In this document: in pieces, positions 8,895 to 23,900 of the stretch
Numbering within the stretch: position 1 is the stretch's first letter
How the letters are laid out: each line of letters starts with the position of its first letter
Assembly: GCF_964026445.1 (NCBI RefSeq)
Contig: NZ_OZ032150.1
Location: forward strand, 1,240,001 to 1,304,000
Source of the DNA: Rickettsia endosymbiont of Cantharis rufa
GTDB lineage: Bacteria > Pseudomonadota > Alphaproteobacteria > Rickettsiales > Rickettsiaceae
Direction of reading: 5' to 3'
DNA length: 64,000 nucleotides
Made by a program: the position numbers and the translations under genes
Notes under the pieces: model-generated
Databases searched by the model: none
What the model was told of the DNA's origin: nothing
What the model saw: the letters and a program-made list of their open reading frames with translations, nothing else

Positions 8895-9968
8895 TTGGCA
8901 GTTATTGCTAAAAATTCTTCGGTCTTGCAAGACTTAATTCACAGGAAGACTAATCTAAAAGTTACCACCAACGCAGGATATACCGCACTACACTTAGCTA
9001 TTACAAATTTTGATGGTAGAAGCATTGCGGTAATAGAAAATCTACTGAAACATGAAATTGATATTAATGCACTTAATAATAAAGGTGAAGCATCACTTGA
9101 TTTATTGATATTAAATGATGTTATAGTTTTAGAGGATAAAATTCAAATATTAAAACTCTTTTTAGAACATAATCCTAACCTTCATATAACTAAAGAGTGT
9201 TTTACTATCCTACATACGAGTGCAGCAAAAGATTATAAGAAAATCATAGAACTACTCATAGATAAAGTAGATATTAACCTTAAGGATGATGGTGGTTTTA
9301 CTATGTTACATCTAGCTGTTATGAATAATCACTCTAGGGTAGTAGAGTTGCTTTTAACACATAACGCAAATGCACATATATTAGCTCCAGGTAAAATAGA
9401 CATATTACAAATTGCTGTTAGAAAAAGTTACTTTGAAACAGTTAATTTATTATTAAAATATAATAGTTCTATTAACGGAGCGGTGAAAGAATTGTTAATA
9501 AATTTTGCCAATACTATTATAGACGAAGAAAACAGTTGGACTTTAACGCATATATCTGCTTCAAGAGGCTATACAGAAATCATAAAGCTGCTTTTAGATA
9601 ATAATATTGATATTACTGTTAGGGATAACGCGGGGAATACACCGTTACATTTATTTGGTAAAAGTGGTTGCATAACAATAACAAAATATTTTATAGAAAA
9701 AGGAGCAAATATTAAACTACCAAATTCTGCTGGCGATACGACGTTACATTTGGCTATCTATAGTGAGAATTATAATTATACGGTAATATCTATATTAGTA
9801 AAAAAGGAAGCACCTATAAATATACCTAATCATGAAGGCGTTACTTCACAGGAATTAATGAATGATATAGATGATTTAATATTATCAAAGATTTTTAGTC
9901 AAGCTAATACCAAAATTAAAGAGGATGAGTTAATAACAATAGGAGATAATGCACAGCATATTTCATAA
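8895..9968 (+). CDS. Ankyrin-repeat protein, candidate effector
   Basis: A string of roughly eight ankyrin repeats covers almost the whole protein; recognisable units include TALHLAI, TMLHLAV..HSRVVELLL, THISASRGYTEIIKLLLD, TPLHLFGKSG and TTLHLAI. Ankyrin proteins of intracellular bacteria often bind host proteins, but no target can be read here. The TTG at 8895 is only the first conventional start. Coding sequence clearly continues upstream in frame (DDQGYSILHLAV), back to a TGA at 8751-8753. An ATG at 8750 would join this frame if the G6 tract at 8754-8759 were one base shorter, so the true N-terminus is probably about 45 residues longer or the gene carries a frameshift. No signal peptide is seen. 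Confidence 0.75.
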   Translation: MAVIAKNSSVLQDLIHRKTNLKVTTNAGYTALHLAITNFDGRSIAVIENLLKHEIDINALNNKGEASLDLLILNDVIVLEDKIQILKLFLEHNPNLHITKECFTILHTSAAKDYKKIIELLIDKVDINLKDDGGFTMLHLAVMNNHSRVVELLLTHNANAHILAPGKIDILQIAVRKSYFETVNLLLKYNSSINGAVKELLINFANTIIDEENSWTLTHISASRGYTEIIKLLLDNNIDITVRDNAGNTPLHLFGKSGCITITKYFIEKGANIKLPNSAGDTTLHLAIYSENYNYTVISILVKKEAPINIPNHEGVTSQELMNDIDDLILSKIFSQANTKIKEDELITIGDNAQHIS

Positions 9969-10263
9969 AGCTTGATACAAGCGAATTTCGCATGACTCGT
10001 CTGGTTATCTACGCTGTGCAGACTTGTTTTTAAATTCATCTTATCTGAAGCTTTCTGAATTATGCTATAGCAAATTGGTATTTATTTATACCGCATCATA
10101 TTGCATTATTAAACTTTCACCAAACAGACTATTACTAACATTATTAACCTTGTTAGCAGAGTCTTGTACTTATTATAAAATAATGACCCGATGATGCAGC
10201 GTTAGGCAGCAACACCAATGTATATACATAATTGAATAAATAATTTAATTTATTATGCGAAGT
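9969..10263. other. Intergenic region, ankyrin gene / aspS
   Basis: A 295-base gap between convergent genes. I see no ORF, no clear terminator hairpin with a T-run, and no copy of the common repeat families. Confidence 0.5.
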
Positions 10264-12066
10264 TTATTTCATATTCTTAGGGGCTGACGGTGAGAGCATA
10301 ATACTTAGCTCCTTTAGAGCCTTATCCTCTACATAGCTTGGAGCACTCATAAGTAAATCTTCGGCTTGTTGGTTTAAAGGAAATGCAATTATTTCTCTTA
10401 TATTATTAGCTTCCGCAAGTAGCATAACAATTCGGTCAATTCCTGGAGCTATGCCACCATGCGGCGGAGAACCAAACTTAAATGCTCTAATCATTCCCCC
10501 AAATCTTTTATCAACTTCCTCTTCACTATAACCTGCTATGACAAATGCCTTATACATAATTTCCGGCTTATGGTTTCTAATAGCACCACTAGAAAGTTCA
10601 GTGCCGTTACAAACAATATCATATTGGTACGCGGTAAGCTCAAGTAGTTCTTCCGTTGTTTTAGCATTTTCTAGAGCTTCTAAACCACCATGCGGCATAG
10701 AAAACGGATTATGGCTAAAGTCAATTTTACTTGTTTCTTCATTTAATTCATAAAATGGAAAGTCAGTAATCCAGCAGAATTTAAAGCAATCTTTTTCAAG
10801 TAAATCTAGCTCCTCTGCTATTCTAATTCTAATCTTGCCGGCGAGTTTGGCAGCTTTTTCCTTTTTATCACTAGCAAAAAACACTGCATCACCATTACTT
10901 ATATTAGCCACAGTTTTTAAAGTATCTAATTGCTGCTCAGTTAAAAACTTTGCTACCGGCCCTTTTGCTTCACCGGTTTCGCTAAATTGAATATAGCCAA
11001 GCCCCCTCGCCCCTTCGGATATCGCAAACTCGATCATTTTATCGAAAAAGCTACGAGGTAATGAAGCAGCTTTAGGCGTAGGAATAGCACGAACAACACT
11101 ACCTTTTTTAATATTTTCCCTAAAGATTGTAAAATTAGAATCTTTAAATATTTCTGTTACATCGGCAATTATAATGGGATTTCGTAAATCAGGCTTATCA
11201 GAGCCATATTTTAGCATAGATTCATTATATGGGATACGAACAAAAGGAGTATTGGATACTTTCTTATCCGTAAATTTAGTAAATAAATCATACATGACAG
11301 GCTCAATAGTACTAAACACGTCTTCCTGTGTAACAAACGACATTTCTACGTCTAGCTGATAAAATTCGCCAGGTGATCTATCGGCTCTTGCATCTTCGTC
11401 CCGAAAACAAGGAGCAATTTGGAAATAACGATCAAACCCCGAAACCATCAAAAGCTGCTTGAATTGCTGAGGTGCTTGAGGTAACGCATAGAACTTACCC
11501 GAATGTATTCTACTCGGCACTAAGAAATCCCTAGCACCCTCAGGTGAGCTTGCCGTTAAAATCGGTGTTTGAAATTCAGTAAAACCTCTTGTTGTCATTA
11601 AATGACGAATATGAGCAATAATTTGTGAGCGGAGTATTATATTATTATGTAATTTCTCACGTCTAAGGTCTAAAAAGCGATGTTTAAGCCTTAAATCTTC
11701 CGGAGCGTCTTTTTCGGTATTAATAACAAAAGGTAGGGTATCCGCAGCTGATTCAATAATAAATCCTCCGGCTAATACTTCAATATGACCGGTGGTAAGC
11801 GTGTCATTAATAGCATCACTTGATCTTGCTACCACTTTTCCTGTTACAGTGATTACCGACTCATAACGCAAACGGCCGGCCGTATCCATAAGCTCTGGAT
11901 TTTGATCGGTAAAGACGATTTGAGTTATACCGTAATGATCACGTAAATCTATAAAAACCAAATTACCATGATCTCTTCTTCGATGTACCCAACCTGATAG
12001 TTTAACTTCTTTCTTAACATCAGAAATTTGTAATTCGTTACAATTATGAGTTCTATATTTATGCAT
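10264..12066 (-). CDS. aspS: Aspartyl-tRNA synthetase
   Basis: Class II synthetase that charges tRNA-Asp. The 600 residues follow the bacterial AspRS plan: an N-terminal OB-fold (about 15-105, starting [15 protein letters not shown]), the catalytic core with motif 2 ([19 protein letters not shown]), a bacterial insertion domain in the middle, and motif 3 ([14 protein letters not shown]) near 545-560. The start is an ATG at 12066 in front of the conserved MHKYRTHNC. In bacteria without asparaginyl-tRNA synthetase such enzymes often also charge tRNA-Asn, but that cannot be judged from this window. Confidence 0.97.
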   Translation of the reverse strand: MHKYRTHNCNELQISDVKKEVKLSGWVHRRRDHGNLVFIDLRDHYGITQIVFTDQNPELMDTAGRLRYESVITVTGKVVARSSDAINDTLTTGHIEVLAGGFIIESAADTLPFVINTEKDAPEDLRLKHRFLDLRREKLHNNIILRSQIIAHIRHLMTTRGFTEFQTPILTASSPEGARDFLVPSRIHSGKFYALPQAPQQFKQLLMVSGFDRYFQIAPCFRDEDARADRSPGEFYQLDVEMSFVTQEDVFSTIEPVMYDLFTKFTDKKVSNTPFVRIPYNESMLKYGSDKPDLRNPIIIADVTEIFKDSNFTIFRENIKKGSVVRAIPTPKAASLPRSFFDKMIEFAISEGARGLGYIQFSETGEAKGPVAKFLTEQQLDTLKTVANISNGDAVFFASDKKEKAAKLAGKIRIRIAEELDLLEKDCFKFCWITDFPFYELNEETSKIDFSHNPFSMPHGGLEALENAKTTEELLELTAYQYDIVCNGTELSSGAIRNHKPEIMYKAFVIAGYSEEEVDKRFGGMIRAFKFGSPPHGGIAPGIDRIVMLLAEANNIREIIAFPLNQQAEDLLMSAPSYVEDKALKELSIMLSPSAPKNMK

Positions 12067-12142
12067 TTTTATTTTTTATTATACGATTTTCCTTATATTA
12101 TATACATAAAATTACAAATTTTCGCAAATAAAAACTAAAAAT

Positions 12143-12571
12143 TTATCTTGATATTGCGGCAACTTTTGGCTTTGATGGGAGCCGCTGATAATTTTGCTGT
12201 TGAGGTTTTGCTTGACTTAACTCACCTTTAATCCATTCATATATTGCTTTCTTAGGATTTTTAATTATCTCTGCAACATTTTCTACTAAATTTATTATTC
12301 CCTTAATTAACGGTAATAACTCATCTTTAATTTTATTTATAGAATTATTACTTGCTTGTAATTTTTCTTGATTTTCGCTTGATAGATTACCAAATATCTT
12401 ATTCATTCTTAACTGAAGATCATTTCGTTCAAGATTTTTTTCTCTGAAATGTGATTCAAGTTTTCTATCAACTTCTTTTTGTTCTTCAGGAGTTAAATTT
12501 TTATATTTATTAATAAGCTCATCCGCTGCTTTTCGTTGGTTCGGTGAAATATTTTCAGCAATATTTGGCAT
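12143..12571 (-). CDS. Hypothetical protein, charged helical
   Basis: 142 residues, mostly predicted helix, rich in Lys, Glu, Asn and Gln. It starts MPNIAENISPNQRKAADEL and has a proline/glutamine-rich end (AKPQQQNYQRLPSKPK). No signal peptide, membrane segment or catalytic motif is visible. It lies between aspS and mipZ on the same strand, 83 bases after mipZ, so it could be cotranscribed with mipZ. I do not recognise the family; it may be Rickettsia-specific. Confidence 0.7.
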   Translation of the reverse strand: MPNIAENISPNQRKAADELINKYKNLTPEEQKEVDRKLESHFREKNLERNDLQLRMNKIFGNLSSENQEKLQASNNSINKIKDELLPLIKGIINLVENVAEIIKNPKKAIYEWIKGELSQAKPQQQNYQRLPSKPKVAAISR

Positions 12572-12654
12572 TTGTTTCTTTTAAAAAGTTAAAACATACT
12601 AATGTTGCACATTATATATATTTTTTAACTTTATACAAGAAAAACTTTAATGAA

Positions 12655-13455
12655 TTAACTTTTGAGTATGGTTTTAATGCCTAAAAAGTCTAAAAAGTTT
12701 CGTAGTTCTTGGCGTGCAAGCACATGTGAGCTATTAAATGCTCTATCATATTTTGCAGTTTTTAGATCAAGTAATGTTAGACCTTGCAGGAATAATTCTT
12801 TATATATTACACGCTCACTAAAACCTTCAGTAAGTTTAAAATTGATTCTTTTTGCAAGTTTAGCTAATACATTTCCTACTCGCCTTTTATTCAACGCATC
12901 AAGGTTACTTAGGCGATTACGCAATATTATCCAATCTATACTACCTCTATCACGACTTGCTCGCTGCATTTTCTGTTCCCAAATCATTTGGCTGTAGATT
13001 GACGGACTGATAATTTCGTCTTTGCTGTCAATTTTTGCTATCACGTCTAAATCTAGAAAACTATCATTAATCGGTGTAATAATTGTATCAGCGTAAGAAT
13101 GAGCAATTCTTGATAAAGCAGTATGACTACCAGGCGTATCAACCACGATATAATCGGCATTTTGATTATTTTCTAGCATCTTCTCAAAACTCTTGGCTTG
13201 CCACCCTATCTCTCCTTCAGATATATGAAAATGCTTCGGTACTAATACGAGTTTATTAGGGTTTTGTTTATTATATGAATCTCGATTTTTTAAATAGTTT
13301 GTTAAAGAACTTTGGCGTGAGTCGGTATCTATACTTACTACCGAATAATTTTGGTAAAGCAAAGCTATTATTAGATGCAGGCAGCAGGTAGTTTTACCTG
13401 CTCCGCCTTTCTCATTACCTACAACAAATATATAAGGTTTATTTATTGTGTTCAT
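12655..13455 (-). CDS. mipZ: MipZ-like division-plane ATPase (ParA/MinD family)
   Basis: P-loop ATPase of the deviant Walker A group. Residues 13-22 read GNEKGGAGKTT, with both the signature and catalytic lysines. DTDSRQSSLTNYL follows as the switch region and IVVDTPGSH as the Walker B part. Alphaproteobacterial MipZ binds chromosome-bound ParB and inhibits FtsZ near the poles, so it positions division; several residues here (SFLDLDVIAKID, IDWIILRNRLS) fit MipZ better than ParA. The length of 266 is normal. No parB is adjacent, as expected for MipZ. The next repeat (13485-13598) separates it from pepA. Confidence 0.85.
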   Translation of the reverse strand: MNTINKPYIFVVGNEKGGAGKTTCCLHLIIALLYQNYSVVSIDTDSRQSSLTNYLKNRDSYNKQNPNKLVLVPKHFHISEGEIGWQAKSFEKMLENNQNADYIVVDTPGSHTALSRIAHSYADTIITPINDSFLDLDVIAKIDSKDEIISPSIYSQMIWEQKMQRASRDRGSIDWIILRNRLSNLDALNKRRVGNVLAKLAKRINFKLTEGFSERVIYKELFLQGLTLLDLKTAKYDRAFNSSHVLARQELRNFLDFLGIKTILKS

Positions 13456-13484
13456 AATTATATTCAGAATAAACGAAATTTTAT

Positions 13485-13598
13485 GTCATTCCCGCGAAAG
13501 CGGGAATCCAGAAAAAAAATATACATACAGCAAATTTTTGAAATTAAAAGCTCGATTTATCTCGCTTTATGATGGATTCCTGCTTTCGCAGGAATGAC
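13485..13598. repeat. Family a palindromic repeat
   Basis: GTCATTCCCGCGAAAGCGGG at the left, the central CTCGATTTATCTCGCTTTA block, and GCAGGAATGAC at the right. It occupies the mipZ-pepA gap. Confidence 0.8.
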
Positions 13599-13651
13599 AT
13601 CGAACACTTTTCTCGAGCCATACAACAACGCCTCTAAAAGCAAGAATAACA

Positions 13652-15154
13652 TTAAGTATATTCCTTGATGAATTTCTCTAGTAATCTCACGCCGTACCCC
13701 ACAGCTCCCTTAGGACCAAGCGCTGAAGCTTTATTACTATTTGCAACGCCTGCTATATCTAAATGAGCCCAATCTACTCCCTCTATAATGAAGCGCTTAA
13801 TGAAATGAGCAGCCGTAGAGCTTCCGGCAACTCCTGGTACGTTACCGATATTTGCCATATCAGCTATGTCGGAGTTAATCATTGCATCATACTCATCATG
13901 AAGCGGCATTCTCCAAAGTTTTTCATTAACTTCTTCCCCTGCTTTTATTAACTTATCAGCTAACTCATCGTTATTGGCAAAACAACCGGCATATGTGCTA
14001 CCTAGTGCCACAGTTATTGCTCCTGTTAGAGTTGCAACATCAATCACACATTTAGGCTTAAATTTTTCTTGTGCATACCAAACAGCATCAGCAAGTACTA
14101 AACGCCCTTCTGCGTCGGTATTTAAAACTTCAGCAGTTTGCCCTGACATAGTAGTTACGACGTCCCCAGGACGCTGTGCATTACCGGACGGCATATTTTC
14201 GACAATCCCTACAACACCAACTATATTTACAGGTAATTTTTGACCGGCGACCGCAATCATGGCGCCCACAACTGCTGCAGAACCTCCCATATCATATCTC
14301 ATTAAATGCATATTACTTGATGGTTTTAAGGAAATACCGCCTGTATCAAAAATCACTCCTTTACCGACCAAAGCAATAGTAGGAGCATTTTTACTGCCAC
14401 CTTTATACTCCATAACCACTAATTTTGACTCATTTTGTGAACCTTGTCCAACACCAAGTAATGCTCCCATACCAAGATTTTTCATCTCACGTTCACCGAT
14501 AACGTCGACATCTACTCCGAGTGGCTCAAATATATCAACTATTCTTTCGGCATAGACTTGTGGAGTTTTAATATTTGACGGTTCATTACATATATCTCTT
14601 GTAAAAAATACTGCCTCAGCAATTAATTTTTTGACTTCAAATAACTTTATTGCTTCCGAATTATTGTCAGTAAAAATTTCAATTGATTCTACTGCGAACT
14701 TCTCTGTTTCTTTTAAAGTAGTTCTATATTTATCAAATCTGTAAGAAGCGAGAAACACACCGCTAGCAATTAAAGATACAAATGTTTGGGATGTAAATTT
14801 GCTTATTCTATTTATAATCTTTAAGTCAATAGTAGAAATTTTGCTACTGGTTGCATGCCGTAAGATTTTGCCCCCTAACTCTTCGATTTTTGCTTCAGTT
14901 AATTTTTCTTCATTCCCAAGACCCGCTATTATCAAATATTTAATCTCGCCTGATTTAATAACGGACGGAATAACCTTGATCTGTCCATATTTACCGGTAA
15001 ATTGCAGTTTATTCTTAATAGTTTTAGAAATTAATCCGTGATGTTGTTGATCAAGTGTTATTAAATTACTATCAAGCTTTAACTGTTCATCAATAAAAAC
15101 TACTAGACCTTGATTAGTAGATGATTCTTCATTCACAAAATTTATATTAAGCAT
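13652..15154 (-). CDS. pepA: Leucyl aminopeptidase (M17, PepA)
   Basis: Cytosolic two-metal aminopeptidase that releases N-terminal residues from peptides. The 500 residues show the M17 layout: a divergent N-terminal domain, then the metal-binding catalytic domain with GKGVIFDTGGISLKPSSNM (first Lys and Asp ligands) and NTDAEGRLVLADA (Asp and Glu ligands plus the Arg of the active site). The start at 15154 has the N-terminus MLNINFVNEESSTNQG. Host-derived peptides are a likely amino-acid source for this lifestyle; that is inference. Confidence 0.96.
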   Translation of the reverse strand: MLNINFVNEESSTNQGLVVFIDEQLKLDSNLITLDQQHHGLISKTIKNKLQFTGKYGQIKVIPSVIKSGEIKYLIIAGLGNEEKLTEAKIEELGGKILRHATSSKISTIDLKIINRISKFTSQTFVSLIASGVFLASYRFDKYRTTLKETEKFAVESIEIFTDNNSEAIKLFEVKKLIAEAVFFTRDICNEPSNIKTPQVYAERIVDIFEPLGVDVDVIGEREMKNLGMGALLGVGQGSQNESKLVVMEYKGGSKNAPTIALVGKGVIFDTGGISLKPSSNMHLMRYDMGGSAAVVGAMIAVAGQKLPVNIVGVVGIVENMPSGNAQRPGDVVTTMSGQTAEVLNTDAEGRLVLADAVWYAQEKFKPKCVIDVATLTGAITVALGSTYAGCFANNDELADKLIKAGEEVNEKLWRMPLHDEYDAMINSDIADMANIGNVPGVAGSSTAAHFIKRFIIEGVDWAHLDIAGVANSNKASALGPKGAVGYGVRLLEKFIKEYT

Positions 15155-15317
15155 ACTTATTCCTTATATTACTTTTGACTTTGGATAATTCTATTTATCT
15201 TGCTAAAACTTTGCAAGTATTATAATTGATTTAAAACAAAATCCCATTAAATAATAGTTGATAAATGTTAATGTTTTTTATATTTTGCTGTCGAATTAGT
15301 TAAATTTAAGTAATCAT

Positions 15318-16334
15318 ATGCTAATACATGACATCACTCCTTACTTGATTAAACAGAAATACACAATGATTAAAACATCATGTGAATTAAACTGTGATAT
15401 GGACGAGGTTTATAGTCTCGCGCCTCATCCAATACGCTATACTTACCTTAATTATTTAAAGCTATTATCTCTACCTATATCACTAGCATTTTATGTAACA
15501 AAGCTTTGTCTTTCAGCTAATTCGGTATGGACATGGATCGGGGTTAATATTTAATATAAGAAGATTGATCAAGCAATAGCCAAAAATATTACATGGCTTA
15601 CCTGATGAGATAGAAACAGATCAAAATATACCTAAAATTGTTGAATATGTATTTAAACAATATGAAGAAACCCCTACATTAGCACCTATTATTGAACCTA
15701 CATTTATACAAAAATTTTTAGCAAAGGCTGGTAAATATATTCCTGCTTTTTCTAAAATAGCAAAATTTTGGAATGAAGGAGGAGTAAACTATTCTGACGA
15801 AATACAAACAAAACGAGAATTAATTGATGTTATTTATAAACAAATTGTTTCTAAAGCTTATGAGGTAGGTAAAAAAGAAGGGGAACTTGAAATAACAGAT
15901 GTGAAAGCACTCTTCCCAAAAATAAATTTGAAAAAGAGGTCAAAGCTGAATCAGAAAATCTTGAGATAGATAAAGCAGAAATAAATAGTAAAGAATCTTT
16001 AATTTGTAAATTACCTGTTGATCAAAAACGTGAAGAAATTAAGATTACTAATAATAATATTAACCCTGTCGTAAACTTACTCATGTTAAAAGCTTTACAT
16101 GATGAAATTTGTCAAGAAGTACAAAAAGTCTATATTGAGGATTATTTGGCAGAATGGCGAATACGTAATCATCAAGAAATACTTGAAAACTTCCGATATG
16201 AAGATTCTTTAGCAAGATTACAATTATACGGTAATTATAATTATGAGAGCAATAACACTAATACCTGTGAACAACTGGTATCTTATTTAGGTCAAAACTA
16301 TGAGCCTTTAATAGCACCAATCGTTTGTTATTAA
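15318..16334 (+). pseudogene. Decayed hypothetical gene (one stop, two frameshifts)
   Basis: A single ancestral ORF is still readable through three lesions. It starts at the ATG at 15318 and hits a TAA at 15552-15554. The same frame continues (KKIDQAIAKNITWL) to about 15598, where an extra base must be skipped to reach PDEIETDQNIPKIVEYV. It then runs to about 15935, where a second frameshift leads to KFEKEVKAESENLEIDKAE and on to the stop at 16334. Without lesions the product would be about 338 residues, charged and helical. No family recognised; the C-terminal piece (83 residues from 16083) might still be translated. Confidence 0.65.
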
Positions 16335-16359
16335 CTGCTTTTACTATAATTCGTTCGAT

Positions 16360-16556
16360 GTCATTTCCGCGAAAGCTGGAATCCAGGGTAAAGCGAGATA
16401 AATCGAGCTTTTAAAAAATCTTAATTTCAAAGGTTTTTTGCTTTTCAAATTAAGCTCTAAAATGGCTTTAAAGTAATGGACTCCCGCCTTTAGCTAGAAA
16501 TGACATCGAAAAAAATTGTCCGGTACTATAGTCATTCCTGCGAAAGCAGGAATAAC
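16360..16556. repeat. Family a palindromic repeat plus extra half copy
   Basis: 16360-16504 is a degraded full element (GTCATTTCCGCGAAAGCTGG to AGAAATGACATC) with the AAAGCGAGATAAATCGAGCT centre. 16531-16556 is one isolated hairpin arm (GTCATTCCTGCGAAAGCAGG). They fill the gap between the decayed gene and rpoC. Confidence 0.7.
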
Positions 16557-16615
16557 ACACTAAACATTCGTAACATCAGTTTAGGATAAGATTAAAATCT
16601 TATTCTTTGTCAGAT

Positions 16616-20746
<4,131 letters not shown>

Positions 20747-20815
20747 TTAAAAATTACTCGTACTCTAAAAATGTCACCACGTGACTTATTCAGCCTTGTT
20801 GCATGCCTCGTTTAT

Positions 20816-20971
20816 GTCATTCCCGCGAAGGCGGGAATCCAGCCATTAAAAGGTACTGCGAAGGTCAATTTCAAAAAGAGCAAGGGTCTGCAAGGCGAGG
20901 AGCGGAGCGTATACTTAATACGTGAGTACCGCAGAACTTGCTAGACGACGTAGCCAATTTTTGAAATTCAC
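20816..20971. repeat. Repeats in the rpoB-rpoC gap (family a arm plus family d)
   Basis: 20816-20842 is a single family a hairpin arm (GTCATTCCCGCGAAGGCGGG). 20864-20971 is a full family d element: TCAATTTCAAAAAGAG at the left, the core GCGTATACTTAATACGTGAG and an inverted TTTTTGAAATT right arm. Both lie inside what should be a cotranscribed rpoB-rpoC junction. Confidence 0.75.
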
Positions 20972-20982
20972 CAAGCATACAT

Positions 20983-23900
20983 TTAACTCGAAGTCACTTC
21001 AAGTTTTACGTTAAGACATAAAGATCTAAACTCTTTTATCATAACATTAAATGACTCAGGAATACCTGATTCAAAATTATTTTCACCGCGCACTATAGAA
21101 TCATAAGTTTTAATTCTACCGTTTACGTCATCTGACTTAACCGTTAACATCTCTTGTAAAGTATAAGCTGCACCGTAAGCTTGCAGAGCCCAGCATTCCA
21201 TTTCCCCAAAACGCTGTCCACCAAAATGAGATTTACCTCCAAGCGGTTGCTGTGTTACTAAGCTATAAGGTCCTATAGAACGGGAGTGAATTTTATTATC
21301 GACTAAATGATGCAATTTCAGCAAATATTTCTGTCCGACGGTTACTAGACGATCAAAATATTCACCAGTTCTACCGTCAATTAATTTTACTTGTCCTGAA
21401 GGATCTTGACCGGCAAGTTTTAGCATATCTTTAACATCCTGAACTTTTGCTCCGTCAAATACAGGAGTTGCAAAATGTACGCCTTTATCTACTTTCTTAC
21501 AGAAAGAGATAATCTCCTCTTCTGATCTTTCAAGTATAGGATTAATATCTTCCCCGTACAGCTCAATTAAGAACTTCTTAATCTGCTCAATACCGATCTG
21601 TTTATTTTGATATTCCTTGACTAATTCGGATATTTTTTTTGCTAAATTTATTGATGCCCACCCAAGATGTGTTTCTAAAATCTGTCCTATATTCATACGG
21701 GACGGAAGGCCAAGGGGGTTAAGAATGATATCTACTACTCTTCCATTTTCTAAAAATGGCATATCTTCTTCAGGCAAGATACGTGAAATAACACCTTTAT
21801 TTCCGTGTCTTCCTGCCATTTTATCACCTGGTTGTAATTTATGCTTAGTTGCGATAAATACTTTTACTACTTTTAAAGCTCCCTGAGGTAAATCATCACC
21901 ACTTTGCAATTTCTCTACCTTAGTGGCGAATCTTTTATCGAGAGTATATTTTTTCTCATCATAATGAGTCTTAACCCGCTCTATTTCATTCATTACATTT
22001 GCATCTTCCACAGTAAACTGCCAAAATTGCCCTTTAGATAAACCTTTCAGCGTTTCGTTAGTAATTGTTTGTCCGACTTTTACTTGCTTAGGACCGTTAA
22101 TAATCACTTGCCCTACTAAAAGTTTTTCAAGCCAACTAAACACAAAATGTTCAATAATTTCTAATTCATCCTCTCTGTCTTTTGCTAATTTTTCAATTTG
22201 CTGTTTTTCAATAGCAATAGCTCGCTGGTCTTTTTCTACACCTCTACGAGAAAATACCCTTACTTCTACCACAGTTCCGCTAACTCCAGAAGGCACATGC
22301 AAAGATGAATCTTTCACGTCAAAAGCTTTTTCTCCAAAAATAGCACGCAATAATTTTTCTTCAGGAGTAATAGGTGACTCGCTTTTCGGCGTTACTTTTC
22401 CGACTAAAATATCGCCGGCTTTTACTTCTGCACCTACATAAATTATTCCGACCTCATCAAGATGACGCAACGCTTCTTCACTTACATTCGGTATATCACG
22501 AGTAATTTCTTCAGGACCAAGACGTGTATCTCTAGCTATTACTTCAAACTCTTCAATATGAATAGATGTAAATACATCTTCTTTTACTATACGCTCGGAT
22601 ATTAAAATTGAATCTTCAAAATTATAACCATTCCAAGGTAAGAAAGCCACAAGCACGTTTCTACCTAAAGCAATTTCACCGTTGTCCGTACTAGGACCGT
22701 CAGCTATAATATCGTTTTTCTTAACGTAATGACCAACCTTAACTAAAGGTTTTTGATTTATACAAGTATTATGATTAGATTTTTGGAATTTTAATAAATT
22801 ATAAATATCAACCGAAGGAGAACCGTCAACTTTTTGTTCTAGAGTTCTAATTACGATTCTATTTGAATCTATTTGCTCAACAATACCGTCATGTAACGCA
22901 AGTACCGATGCTCCGGAATCTTTAGCTACCACCCCTTCAACTCCGGTACCTACAAAAGGTGCATCCGTTTTAATTAAGGGAACTGCCTGTCTTTGCATGT
23001 TTGAGCCCATCAAAGCACGGTTAGCATCATCATTTTCTAAGAAAGGTATTAGAGAAGCCGCAACCGATACTACCTGCATAGGGGTTACATCAATGAAGTC
23101 CACCTCATGCGGCTCTGCCATTACAAAATTACCACCTTCAACTCGGCAATTAATAAACTCCCCTTGTAATACTCCATCTTTGTCAATTTTAGAGTTTGCT
23201 TGTCCGATTTTGTATCTACCTTCTTCAATAGCAGAAAGATATACCACTTCATCAGTTACACGCCCATCCTTAACTTTTCTATATGGACTCTCTATAAAAC
23301 CGTGTTTATTTATCCTAGCATAAGTAGCCATAGAGTTAATTAACCCGATATTCTGACCTTCAGGTGTTTCAATAGGACAAATACGACCATAGTGAGTCGG
23401 GTGTACGTCACGCACCTCAAAACCTGCTCGATCTCGACTAAGACCTCCCGGACCGAGGGCCGATAACCTTCTTTTATGAGTTATTTCTGATAATGGATTT
23501 GTTTGATCCATAAACTGCGATAATTGCGAAGTACTAAAAAATTCTTTTACTACCGAAACTAAAATTTTAGAATTTACTAAATCATGAGGCATTACGGTAT
23601 CAACATCACCTGCCGACATCCTTTCAATTACGGATTTTTCCATTCGGACTAAACCTATTCTAAATTGATTTTCTATCAATTCACCTACCGATCTAACCCT
23701 TCTATTACCTAAATGATCAATATCATCTATGATACCTTTACCGTCTTTAAGCTCTACTAAAACTCTTACGATATTTTTAATATCATCAATTGTTAAAACT
23801 GTAACTTCTTCAGAAATATTCAGCTCTAACCTAGGATTCATTTTTATTCGCCCGACTTCCGAAAGATCATATCTTTCTGCATCAAAAAATAAATTATAAA

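Noticed and set aside
13375..13572. 65-codon plus-strand ORF upstream of mipZ
   Set aside because: It is antisense to the mipZ start and then runs through a palindromic repeat; no independent support.
13763..15041. Open frames antisense to pepA
   Set aside because: Shadow frames of a conserved gene; composition and lack of motifs do not support coding.
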